DNA of 21,459 nt from a virus: positions 1 through 21,459 of IMG/VR virus record IMGVR_UViG_3300020074_000150; one strand, 5' to 3'. Numbering within the stretch: the first letter of the stretch is position 1; every line of letters begins with the position of its first letter. The position numbers were made by a program, and so were the translations under genes. Below, piece after piece: positions 1 through 7,672 of the stretch. The notes under the pieces were generated by a model. It was given only the letters and a program-made list of their open reading frames with translations. It was not told the origin of the DNA and did not search any database.

Positions 1-960
1 AAACTAGCATCAGACATAGACGAGACAGAAACTTATGTTGACACGGGTTCGTATATTTTTAATGCACTGGTTTCAGGTAGTATATTTGGTGGTGTTTCTG
101 GTAACAAAATTACTGCTATTGCTGGAGAGTCTTCTACTGGAAAGACTTTCTTTTCTCTCGCTGTGGTTAAGAATTTTCTTAATACTCACCCCGATGGTTA
201 TTGTCTCTACTTTGATACTGAAGCTGCTGTTAATAAATCCTTGATTGAGTCTCGTGGTATTGATACCTCTCGCTTTGTTGTGGTGAATGTTGTTACTATT
301 GAGGAGTTTCGTAGTAAAGCACTCAAAGCAGTTGATATATATCTTAAGAAGTCATTAGAAGAACGCAAACCCTGTATTTTTGTACTAGACTCTCTGGGTA
401 TGCTTTCCACTGAGAAAGAAATCACTGACGCACTAAACGACAAACAAGTTCGTGACATGACCAAATCTCAACTGGTCAAAGGTGCGTTCCGAATGCTCAC
501 ACTCAAACTAGGTCAAGCAAATGTCCCGCTCATTGTCACAAATCATACATACGATGTCATCGGAGCTTATGTACCAACGAAAGAAATGGGGGGAGGTTCT
601 GGACTCAAATACGCAGCAAGTACGATCATTTATCTCAGCAAAAAGAAAGAAAAGGATGGAACGGAAGTGGTCGGAAATATTATCAAAGCTAAGACTGCTA
701 AATCGCGTTTGAGTAAGGAGAACAAAGATGTTGAGATCCGTTTGTATTATGATGAGCGCGGCCTTGATCGTTACTATGGTCTTTTGGAACTTGGTGAGAT
801 TGGTGGACTCTGGAAGAATGTAGCAGGACGATATGAGATTAATGGTAAGAAAATTTACGGTAAGGAGATTCTAAAAAACCCAGATCAATATTTTACGGAA
901 GAAGTAATGCAGCAACTTGATGCTGCCGCGAAAAAAGAATTCTCTTATGGAACGAATTGA
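1..960 (+). CDS. uvsX: UvsX RecA-like recombinase, 5'-truncated
   Basis: Strand-exchange recombinase of the T4 UvsX family, which coats ssDNA and drives recombination-dependent replication and repair. The reading frame is open from base 1, so the start lies upstream; 319 codons remain, against about 390 residues in T4. The Walker A motif GESSTGKT is at window codons 42-49 (124-147), more like bacterial RecA than T4 UvsX. A Walker B-like strand (CIFVLDSLGML) and a RecA-like segment IVTNHTYD follow. An internal ATG at 163 lies after the P-loop and cannot be the real start. The 3' end overlaps gp41 by 14 bp. The family call rests on recognised motifs plus the adjacent gp41 helicase. Confidence 0.93.
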   Translation, partial: KLASDIDETETYVDTGSYIFNALVSGSIFGGVSGNKITAIAGESSTGKTFFSLAVVKNFLNTHPDGYCLYFDTEAAVNKSLIESRGIDTSRFVVVNVVTIEEFRSKALKAVDIYLKKSLEERKPCIFVLDSLGMLSTEKEITDALNDKQVRDMTKSQLVKGAFRMLTLKLGQANVPLIVTNHTYDVIGAYVPTKEMGGGSGLKYAASTIIYLSKKKEKDGTEVVGNIIKAKTAKSRLSKENKDVEIRLYYDERGLDRYYGLLELGEIGGLWKNVAGRYEINGKKIYGKEILKNPDQYFTEEVMQQLDAAAKKEFSYGTN

Positions 961-2329
961 GACAACTATTCTCAGAAATTTAGTATTTAATGAAGATTAC
1001 TCTAGAAAAGTTATTCCGTTTATTCAACCAACTTATTTTGATAAAGTTACTGAGAAGATAATTTTTGAAGAGGTTGTTCAATTTATTGTTAAGTATGGTT
1101 CTGCGATTACCTTAGAAGCACTTGGTATTGAATTAGAAAATCGCACAGATCTTACAGAGACTGAAGTTAAAGAAATCAGAGAAATTAGTAATTCTCTCAA
1201 TGATGCTCCTGTAGATCAACAGTGGTTACTTGATACAACTGAAAAGTGGTGTCGTGATCGTGCTATCTATCTTGCTCTTATGGAATCAATCCATATTGCA
1301 GATGGTAATGATGAGAAAAAAACTAGAGATGCTATTCCAAATATTCTATCGGATGCATTAGCAGTATCTTTTGATAACAACATTGGTCATGATTATCTAC
1401 AAAATTATGAAGAACGATTTGAGTTTTATCACAGAAAGGAAGACAAAATCGAATTCGATTTGGAGTACTTCAACAAAATCACAAAAGGTGGTTTACCTAA
1501 TAAGACTCTCAATGTCGCTTTGGCTGGTACAGGTGTCGGAAAAAGTCTCTTTATGTGCCATGTTGCTGCTTCCGTCTTATTGCAAGGCAGGAACGTTTTG
1601 TACATCACTCTTGAAATGGCGGAGGAACGAATTGCTGAACGAATTGATGCCAACCTTCTTAATGTCCCGATTCAAGAATTAGTTAATTTACCAAAACAAA
1701 TTTTTGAAAACAAAATTAATACCCTTGTAAACAAAACAAAGGGACATCTTATAATTAAAGAATATCCAACTGCATCTGCCCATAGTGGACACTTTAAGTC
1801 ATTGCTTAATGAACTTGCACTTAAGAAGTCATTTAGACCTGATATTATTTTCATTGACTACCTTAATATTTGTGCTTCCAGCAGGTATAGGGCAAACTTG
1901 TCTGTCAATTCTTATTCTTATATCAAAGCAATTGCTGAAGAACTTAGGGGACTCGCCGTCGAGTTTAATGTCCCAATTGTCTCCGCTACTCAGACCACCC
2001 GTTCAGGTTATGGTAATAGTGATGTTGAACTTACTGATACTAGTGAGTCCTTTGGTCTCCCTGCTACTGCTGATCTTATGTTTGCCCTTATTAGCACTGA
2101 AGAGCTTGAGCAGTTGGGACAGATTATGGTAAAGCAACTTAAGAATAGATATAATGATCCTACTGTGTTTAAAAGATTTGTCTTGGGTATTGACAGAGCA
2201 AAAATGAGGTTGTATGATTGTGAACAAAGTGCTCAGAACAATATTACCGATAGTGGTCAAGAAGAAGAATATGAGTATGAAGAAAAAAAATCTTCGCTAA
2301 AAGATAAATTTGGTGCGTTTACATTTTAA
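947..2329 (+). CDS. 41: gp41-like replicative DNA helicase (DnaB family)
   Basis: Replicative helicase that unwinds DNA at the fork and forms the primosome with gp61 primase. It has 460 residues, close to T4 gp41. An N-terminal helical domain (about 1-150) is followed by a RecA-like ATPase domain: Walker A GTGVGKS at 194-200, the segment YITLEMAEERIAERIDANLL just after it, Walker B IIFIDYLNI, and SATQTTRSGYG. The late segment GLPATADLMFALI matches T4 gp41 almost word for word. I chose ATG 947 because MERIETTILRNLVF aligns with the T4 N terminus; an upstream ATG at 917 would add ten unrelated residues. It overlaps uvsX by 14 bp, so the two are probably translationally coupled. Its partner primase lies about 18 kb downstream. 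Confidence 0.96.
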   Translation: MERIETTILRNLVFNEDYSRKVIPFIQPTYFDKVTEKIIFEEVVQFIVKYGSAITLEALGIELENRTDLTETEVKEIREISNSLNDAPVDQQWLLDTTEKWCRDRAIYLALMESIHIADGNDEKKTRDAIPNILSDALAVSFDNNIGHDYLQNYEERFEFYHRKEDKIEFDLEYFNKITKGGLPNKTLNVALAGTGVGKSLFMCHVAASVLLQGRNVLYITLEMAEERIAERIDANLLNVPIQELVNLPKQIFENKINTLVNKTKGHLIIKEYPTASAHSGHFKSLLNELALKKSFRPDIIFIDYLNICASSRYRANLSVNSYSYIKAIAEELRGLAVEFNVPIVSATQTTRSGYGNSDVELTDTSESFGLPATADLMFALISTEELEQLGQIMVKQLKNRYNDPTVFKRFVLGIDRAKMRLYDCEQSAQNNITDSGQEEEYEYEEKKSSLKDKFGAFTF

Positions 2330-2330
2330 T

Positions 2331-2864
2331 ATGAAAGTAAAAAGAATCGATTCTAACATAATTGGAGATTATGTTAATATAGAATATCCAGATAGGAGGC
2401 AATTTCCTGATGATGAAACCGTTAATCGGTGGAAATCATTGGGACATTTGTATGTAAATTATACTGGACTTCTTCGGGAAGAATATAGAGGTGTTCCTGA
2501 GTGGTGTCATAACATTGTGGATGTGTTTAAAAAAAAGTATATTCAAGATGGTGATGAATGGTTATTTATTAAAGACACTTCCTTGTCTCTTTATTGTATG
2601 CCTCCAGGAACAATAATGCCCGAGCATCAAGATAATTATCCTAAGTTTAGAGAAATTTACAATGAACCAGATGTAAATAAAATTTGTAGGATTTTAATTT
2701 TCCTTGATGATTGGAAAAGCGGACATTATTTTGAATTGGATGGAGAACCATATGTAAAATGGTCAAAGGGAGATTATTTGTGGTGGAGAGGAAACACACC
2801 ACACATGGCGGCAAATCTAGGTAATGAAAATAGATATACTATGCAGATAACCGCAACATTATGA
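2331..2864 (+). CDS. 2OG-Fe(II) oxygenase-like protein 1
   Basis: A 177-residue protein with a jelly-roll (cupin) signature. The putative iron ligands are H99-x-D101 (in PEHQDNYPKF) and H158 (in GNTPHMAANLG), with R168 placed to bind the 2-oxoglutarate carboxylate. The core strand RILIFLDDWKSGHYFEL and the segment WSKGDYLWWRG are typical of small phage dioxygenases. The expected reaction is hydroxylation coupled to 2-oxoglutarate decarboxylation; the substrate is unknown. ATG 2331, one base after the gp41 stop, was preferred over an upstream ATG at 2310 inside gp41. It is the first gene of the tailoring run and overlaps the sulfotransferase gene at ATGA (2861-2864). The fold call is fairly sure; the exact family is not. 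Confidence 0.75.
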   Translation: MKVKRIDSNIIGDYVNIEYPDRRQFPDDETVNRWKSLGHLYVNYTGLLREEYRGVPEWCHNIVDVFKKKYIQDGDEWLFIKDTSLSLYCMPPGTIMPEHQDNYPKFREIYNEPDVNKICRILIFLDDWKSGHYFELDGEPYVKWSKGDYLWWRGNTPHMAANLGNENRYTMQITATL

Positions 2865-3589
2865 AAAGAAGAGCAGTTATAGATGATGTTGTAGAGCAGT
2901 ATACAAAGTATTGCTCATCATTTTCTTTTAAATTACAAAAAGGAATAAAGGGTCAAGAAATACATAAGGAGGGGTTTGTCAATTGTTATTGGGCAAAAGA
3001 CTATAAGTTAGTTTACATGCACGTTGATAAATGTGGAAGCACTTCTGTAACAACAGCATTTAATTTAAATTGTTCTCAATTTATTCCTCTAGATAAATTA
3101 CCAAGAGCAAAAAATCCAGATTTTTTATCTCAGTATTTTGTAGAATCAAACCATACATTTTTTGCTATAACAAGAGAACCAGGAAAAAGATGGGTATCTG
3201 GATTAAATGAGTTTATGTGTAGATATAGACCACCAGTAGAATGGGTAGTTAAGGAAATTAAGAATAAAAAATATATCTATGATGAACATACTGCACCTCA
3301 AAAAGTTTTTTTAAGATTGTGTTTTGAACATGGTGGTAATTTAAAATTAATAAAACTGGATGGAAATCTTACTGAGAATGTTAATAATTTTATAAAAGAT
3401 AATATTGAAGATACGGAGCAAAGAGAAAAATATGAATCGTTTAAAATACCACATTTAAGAGACTCAAAATATTTTTATCCTAATTATACTTCAATATGCA
3501 CTTACTTATACGAGAACTTTGTATTTGATTGTGAAGAATTCAAGGAACTTTATGCGGAGGATTTTAAGTTATATGAAAGTGGGATTTGA
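2861..3589 (+). CDS. Sulfotransferase family protein (PAPS-dependent)
   Basis: A 242-residue cytosolic-type protein with both parts of a PAPS-binding site. The 5'-phosphosulfate loop is in VYMHVDKCGSTSV (K57-C-G-S-T-S62), and the 3'-phosphate segment is in FAITREPGKRWVSG (R105 to S113). The family moves sulfate from PAPS to a hydroxyl or amine on a carbohydrate, peptide or small molecule; the phage would rely on host PAPS. There is no signal peptide or membrane anchor, so it should act in the cytoplasm. It is coupled to the oxygenase by ATGA and overlaps the aminotransferase gene by 17 bp. The acceptor could be a sugar made by neighbouring genes, but that is inference. Confidence 0.83.
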   Translation: MKRRAVIDDVVEQYTKYCSSFSFKLQKGIKGQEIHKEGFVNCYWAKDYKLVYMHVDKCGSTSVTTAFNLNCSQFIPLDKLPRAKNPDFLSQYFVESNHTFFAITREPGKRWVSGLNEFMCRYRPPVEWVVKEIKNKKYIYDEHTAPQKVFLRLCFEHGGNLKLIKLDGNLTENVNNFIKDNIEDTEQREKYESFKIPHLRDSKYFYPNYTSICTYLYENFVFDCEEFKELYAEDFKLYESGI

Positions 3590-4175
3590 TACTGTATCTG
3601 AGTTTGAAAGATTAATCGCAAACTATTTTAATGCACCATATGCGGTTGCAACAGATTGCTGCACACATGCAATCGAATTGTGTTTGCGATACGAGAAATA
3701 TGACGATATTCAAATACCAGAACAAACTTATATTTCGATCCCATTCACTGCAGAGAAGTTGGGAATAAAGTGGACATGGAAAAAGAATTATATTTGGAAT
3801 GACTATTATTATCTTTGGAACACTAATATAATTGACGCGGCAGTTTTATGGGAAAAGGATTCATATCTTCCAGGAACATATATGTGTTTGAGTTTTCAAT
3901 TTAGAAAACATTTAAATCTTGGTAGAGGTGGAATGATATTATTGGATAATTTAGAGGCATACAATTGCCTTAAAAAGATGGTTTATGATGGTAGAACTAA
4001 TGATAAACCTTGGGGTGAACAAGACATAGATATGATAGGGTATCACTATTATATGACTCCAGAAACAGCATCTCTAGGAATTGAAAAATTTAAAGAAGTT
4101 GCTTTTAAAGAACCAAAAAGATATCAATATCTTGACTATCCGTTTTTGCCAGATATGCGAGTATTTAAAAAATGA
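3573..4175 (+). CDS. Short DegT/DnrJ/StrS-type PLP aminotransferase
   Basis: Resembles the large-domain core of sugar aminotransferases, which convert keto-sugars or cyclitols to amino derivatives. ATDCCTHAIELCL matches the N-terminal cofactor-phosphate region, and IPEQTYISIPFTAEKLG the following conserved segment. D88 (NIIDAA) is the likely pyridine-nitrogen partner. K112 in FRKHLNLGRGGMI is the likely PLP-anchoring lysine. YHYYMTPETASLGIEKF aligns with the family's GYNxRMTExQAALG motif. It is only 200 residues where relatives have about 360-400, so the C-terminal small domain is missing. I chose ATG 3573, with GGAGG 12 nt upstream (3556-3560); an alternative ATG is at 3552. The stop is coupled by ATGA to the first glycosyltransferase. 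Activity is uncertain because of the short length. Confidence 0.8.
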   Translation: MKVGFDTVSEFERLIANYFNAPYAVATDCCTHAIELCLRYEKYDDIQIPEQTYISIPFTAEKLGIKWTWKKNYIWNDYYYLWNTNIIDAAVLWEKDSYLPGTYMCLSFQFRKHLNLGRGGMILLDNLEAYNCLKKMVYDGRTNDKPWGEQDIDMIGYHYYMTPETASLGIEKFKEVAFKEPKRYQYLDYPFLPDMRVFKK

Positions 4176-5050
4176 ATTTAGATAATAAACTAAAAGGATT
4201 ACCACCAATTTTTTATTTAAACCTAGACCATCGACTTGATAGAAAGGAACATATTGAAGGTCAGTTCAAAAAATGGGGAATTACAGACTTCACACGAGTT
4301 TCTGCATCTAGATTCTCTACGGCAAAAATTGATGAGTGGGCACATAAACTTGATTTGATGCTTCTTGCACCGTCGGATGCTTCAATTGTTATGAATGAGT
4401 TCACTACTTTGATTGAGTGGTATCAATCTGGAATCTCAGAAGTTTGCATGATTGTTCAAGATGACCTTTGTTTAGACCTTGTTGAATATTGGCCGTTTGA
4501 TTGGCAAACTGTGATGAAGAGACTTCCTTATAACTGGGACATTGTTCAGTTTTATCATTGTCATGACCATGTATTAAAGATGCATTTAAACCCAAGAGAA
4601 TGGCATTGCTCTTCTGCTGCTTGTTTTATTGTTAATAGACTTTTTGTTGAAAAATTAATTAAAATACATTTACAACCAGATGGAAGTTTTAAACTTAATA
4701 ATAGTCTTAGAGATTTAAAAGTTCCTAGAGAGTCATATAGTAGCGATGATTTTTTAATTTATCAGGTAGGAAAATCTTATACATTACCTCTTGTTTGTTT
4801 AGACCCTAAACTTGCTGTTGCCCCCGATAATAAGATTGAAAATATTGAAGAGGATGAAGAATATGATCCAATTATTAGTGCATATCACAACAAGATATAT
4901 GACATTCTTGCAACATCATGTATTAAAAAATGGTGGGAAAATAATAGTCAAAAATATACTGCGGATGATATTCTGAGTTATGGTGGTGCTGTTCATGAGA
5001 TGATGCAGGTGCAACTACCACAATATGATAGGAAGGTGCTACCAAAATGA
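4172..5050 (+). CDS. GT25-like glycosyltransferase, paralogue 1 of 5
   Basis: A 292-residue protein with features of the LPS-type GT25 family. The opening motif FYLNLDHRLDRK (residues 14-25) is the family's NLDxRxDR nucleotide-sugar signature. VCMIVQDDLCLDL contains QDD at 96-98, where the family has the metal-binding EDD. It shares with the next four genes the segments YWPFDWQTVMKRLPYNWD, SDDF...GKSYTLPL, and a C-terminal WW followed by DDILSYG. The first acid of EDD is replaced by Q, so activity may be altered. The start at 4172 overlaps the aminotransferase stop (ATGA), and the 3' end is coupled the same way to paralogue 2. No membrane segment is visible. Donor and acceptor are unknown. 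Confidence 0.78.
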   Translation: MNLDNKLKGLPPIFYLNLDHRLDRKEHIEGQFKKWGITDFTRVSASRFSTAKIDEWAHKLDLMLLAPSDASIVMNEFTTLIEWYQSGISEVCMIVQDDLCLDLVEYWPFDWQTVMKRLPYNWDIVQFYHCHDHVLKMHLNPREWHCSSAACFIVNRLFVEKLIKIHLQPDGSFKLNNSLRDLKVPRESYSSDDFLIYQVGKSYTLPLVCLDPKLAVAPDNKIENIEEDEEYDPIISAYHNKIYDILATSCIKKWWENNSQKYTADDILSYGGAVHEMMQVQLPQYDRKVLPK

Positions 5051-5928
5051 TTGAAGAATTAGAACTTAATTGTAAAACTAATTTTAGTAAAGTTAGTGAT
5101 ATTCCGAAGATAATTTATCTTAATGATGAGAGTGATGTTGAGAAAAGGGATTATATGGAATCTCAATTCTCTGGATGGGAAATTGTAAATTATTCCAGAT
5201 ATCAAAAAAAATACAAAGCAGAAAATTATGATGATTGGAAGAATTTAATTTTAGATAAAGATCTTGTTCAGTCACCAGAAGAACTAGCATTAACTCTCAA
5301 TGTCTTGCAGTCAATTATTGATTGGTATGATTCTGATGATTCTGAAGTTTGTATTTTTATGGAAGATTATGTAAAATTTGATATTATTAATGATTGGTTT
5401 TTTGATTGGAACTTTTTAATTGAACACCTTCCATACAATTGGGATTGTATTCAACTGTTTAGTTCTGCAGAAAGAAGAATTAAAATGCATTTACATCCTT
5501 GGGAAAGGGATAGTGGGTCTTGTCATTGCTATATGATAACTAGATACTTTGCTAAAAGAATCAAGCACTATCATTATAGAAATGGTAAGTTTATATTACA
5601 TTATTCCACTCCTGATAAATCTATTCCAGATTTTGAATTTGGAAGTTTACATAACTTCTTTTATGACCTTGGAATAACTTATACTCTTCCAATATTTAAT
5701 TTAAACAATAAATTTATTGAGGGTGAAACTGTCAACGAAGTTATGGATAAATTGTCCTCAGAAGCAATAGAATATTGGTGGTCAATTAGAAGTAAGTCAT
5801 ATTCTAATTTTGAATTTTTTCATTACAATAAAGAAGATGAATGGAAAATGGAAGTTATGTTTGATATATCAACAAAAAGACCGTATGTATTCAAAGATAG
5901 AACAGAAGGTTTATTAATATGGATTTGA
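5047..5928 (+). CDS. GT25-like glycosyltransferase, paralogue 2 of 5 (motifs degenerate)
   Basis: A 293-residue homologue of the flanking genes, shown by FDWNFLIEHLPYNWDCIQLF, MHLHPWE, LGITYTLPI and EYWWSIRS. The catalytic signatures are eroded: NLDxRxDR has become LNDESDVEKRD, the EDD triad is E106-D107-Y108, and the later VDYF segment reads LHNFFYD. The frame is nevertheless full length with no stop or frameshift, which points to selection for a changed role, such as a non-catalytic partner, rather than simple decay. The start overlaps paralogue 1 by ATGA, and the stop lies 10 bp inside paralogue 3. Homology to the array is firm; glycosyltransferase activity is doubtful. Confidence 0.68.
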   Translation: MIEELELNCKTNFSKVSDIPKIIYLNDESDVEKRDYMESQFSGWEIVNYSRYQKKYKAENYDDWKNLILDKDLVQSPEELALTLNVLQSIIDWYDSDDSEVCIFMEDYVKFDIINDWFFDWNFLIEHLPYNWDCIQLFSSAERRIKMHLHPWERDSGSCHCYMITRYFAKRIKHYHYRNGKFILHYSTPDKSIPDFEFGSLHNFFYDLGITYTLPIFNLNNKFIEGETVNEVMDKLSSEAIEYWWSIRSKSYSNFEFFHYNKEDEWKMEVMFDISTKRPYVFKDRTEGLLIWI

Positions 5929-6821
5929 GTGAAAAACTAGTTGATATGCCAAAGGTCTATTTTTTTAACTTAGATAATAGAGAAGATAGAAAAAAATGGA
6001 TGGTGAAGCAATTTGACAAATATAATATTGAGTATGAAAGAGTTTCTGGAACAAAATATCTTGCTTCTCAAAATTCTACTTGGAAGCATTTAATTGTAGA
6101 TATTGATGAATATAAGTTATTAGTTCCAATTGCTGCTAATGCAATAACCCATTTAGACTTTTTAAAAAATTGGTATAATACAACTCAAGACGAATATGTT
6201 ATTTTGATGGAGGATGATTATGATCTAGGTTTAATTAGATATTGGCATTTTAATTGGAATGAGATGATTGAAAGATTACCTTATGATTGGGATTGTATTT
6301 TAATGGGATTTGAAAATCCCGTTGAAGTTAGATTTCATTTACATCCAATTGAAGCAGCCCATGATTTTGGACCTGTTCTTTTAAATAGAAATTTTGTTGA
6401 GAAGTTACTAGACATTCATTGTGTTGGTGATGCATATAAGTTAGTCAATACGGTCTCAAATGAAGCATGGAATAGGCAGTCCGACGTATCTGGATCTGGC
6501 ACTGTAGATTATTTTATGGTTCATTCTGGCAGAACGTATTGTTTACCACTAATAAGTATCAATCCAAACTTTGGAAGTTTTGAGAATAATAGTATTATCC
6601 AAAGATTTTATAGAAGTGAAGGTGATATAATTGCAAGAAATACTTATTATTTTTGGTGGCAACATGAGCGTGATAATTATTCATTAGATGATTTTTTTAC
6701 TTTTGGATCCAAAACTCATGAAAAGATGAAATTAAAACCAGATAGATTTAGAACATATGACATAACAAATAAGGCATATCAGTTATATGGTCAAATGTAT
6801 TTGGATTATTTCCTCAAATAA
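5919..6821 (+). CDS. GT25-like glycosyltransferase, paralogue 3 of 5 (motifs intact)
   Basis: A 300-residue protein and one of the best-preserved array members. FFNLDNREDRKK (15-26) is the nucleotide-sugar motif, NAITHLDFLKNWYNT (74-88) corresponds to the GT25 SHL region, and VILMEDDYDL carries a full EDD (98-100). SGTVDYFMVHSGRTYCLPL and the terminal WW...DDFFTFG are shared with paralogues 4 and 5. The expected role is inverting sugar transfer from a nucleotide sugar, probably in the cytoplasm since no signal or membrane segment is seen. It overlaps paralogue 2 by 10 bp and is followed by the only sizeable gap in the cluster (48 nt). The acceptor is unknown. Confidence 0.8.
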   Translation: MDLSEKLVDMPKVYFFNLDNREDRKKWMVKQFDKYNIEYERVSGTKYLASQNSTWKHLIVDIDEYKLLVPIAANAITHLDFLKNWYNTTQDEYVILMEDDYDLGLIRYWHFNWNEMIERLPYDWDCILMGFENPVEVRFHLHPIEAAHDFGPVLLNRNFVEKLLDIHCVGDAYKLVNTVSNEAWNRQSDVSGSGTVDYFMVHSGRTYCLPLISINPNFGSFENNSIIQRFYRSEGDIIARNTYYFWWQHERDNYSLDDFFTFGSKTHEKMKLKPDRFRTYDITNKAYQLYGQMYLDYFLK

Positions 6822-6825
6822 CAGA

Positions 6826-6833
6826 GATAAATA
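6826..6833 (+). promoter_or_regulatory. Late-promoter-like box in the glycosyltransferase array
   Basis: GATAAATA lies in the 48-nt gap between paralogues 3 and 4, 36 nt before the ATG at 6870. It resembles the T4 late consensus TATAAATA read by the gp55/gp33/gp45 system. It is the only such box I found in an intergenic gap between 947 and 13784. If active, it would let the distal genes be made late. In an AT-rich genome a chance match is quite possible. Confidence 0.4.
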
Positions 6834-6869
6834 TTTTTAATAGAATAATGAAGTGTTGTTCAAATTATT

Positions 6870-7670
6870 ATGGATTTAAAGAATAAGTTAAAAGGTATAC
6901 CAAAAATATATTACTTTAATTACTTAGAGAATCGTCATTTAGACGAACATATGGATCGCAATCTAAGTAATTTGAGAGTTGAGAATTATGAAAGAGTTCC
7001 TATTCAGTATGATAGGGTTAATGTAACTGATTGGAAACATCTTTTATTAAATCCTAAAGAATATAAACTACCCATATCTACGGCAGCATATGCAATAACT
7101 GTATTGGAGTTTTTAAAAAACTGGTATAATAATACTGAAGAAGATACTCTGATAATATCCAAAGATACAATAGATTTTGGATTAGAACTTTACTGGAAGT
7201 TTGATTGGGAATATTTAATGAGTAGACTTCCCTATGATTGGGATTCTTTGCTGCTTGGATTTGAGAATATTAATTATATCCCATTTTACCTGCATCCAAT
7301 TATGCCAGCACATACCTTTGGTATATCAATGTTAAACCGTAGGTATGTTAAAAAATTAATAAGACTTCATTGTATAGAAGAAAAGTATAGTCTTACAAAT
7401 TATATTGCAAATAAAAATTATGGATCTCATTCTGGAACAGTTGATTACTTTTTAGGTCATTGTGGAAAGACATACTGTTTACCAATGCTTCCAAATCATA
7501 CTGACTTTTTTGATAAAACAACAAAGAGATATACAATTATAAAAGCGTGTAGATTGGCGTATTATGATTGGTGGAGAAACGATAGCAAGAGACATAATTT
7601 TGAAGAAATATTTACTTATGGAAAACAGAACGATATAGGAATGCTCAAAAAAACATATAAGTATTTTTGA
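6870..7670 (+). CDS. GT25-like glycosyltransferase, paralogue 4 of 5 (active site altered)
   Basis: A 266-residue protein whose first residues (MDLKNKLKGIPKIYYFN) are close to those of paralogues 1 and 3. YWKFDWEYLMSRLPYDWDSL, FYLHPIMPAHTFG and SGTVDYFLGHCGKTYCLPM place it in the array. The active site differs: NLDNRxDR is now YLENRHLDEH, and the EDD region reads SKDT (97-100), losing the first acid and one aspartate. AITHLEF is AITVLEF, losing the histidine. The reading frame is intact. It is preceded by the late-like box and ends 2 nt before paralogue 5. It may be a non-catalytic partner or have changed chemistry; glycosyltransferase activity is not assured. Confidence 0.68.
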   Translation: MDLKNKLKGIPKIYYFNYLENRHLDEHMDRNLSNLRVENYERVPIQYDRVNVTDWKHLLLNPKEYKLPISTAAYAITVLEFLKNWYNNTEEDTLIISKDTIDFGLELYWKFDWEYLMSRLPYDWDSLLLGFENINYIPFYLHPIMPAHTFGISMLNRRYVKKLIRLHCIEEKYSLTNYIANKNYGSHSGTVDYFLGHCGKTYCLPMLPNHTDFFDKTTKRYTIIKACRLAYYDWWRNDSKRHNFEEIFTYGKQNDIGMLKKTYKYF

Positions 7671-7672
7671 TT

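Noticed and set aside
3573-4175. Frameshift as the cause of the short aminotransferase
   Set aside because: The following bases encode the first glycosyltransferase from an ATGA overlap, with no aminotransferase C-terminal sequence in any frame that I can recognise.
7667-7672. TTG start for glycosyltransferase paralogue 5
   Set aside because: ATG 7673 is two codons later and agrees with the N termini of the other paralogues.
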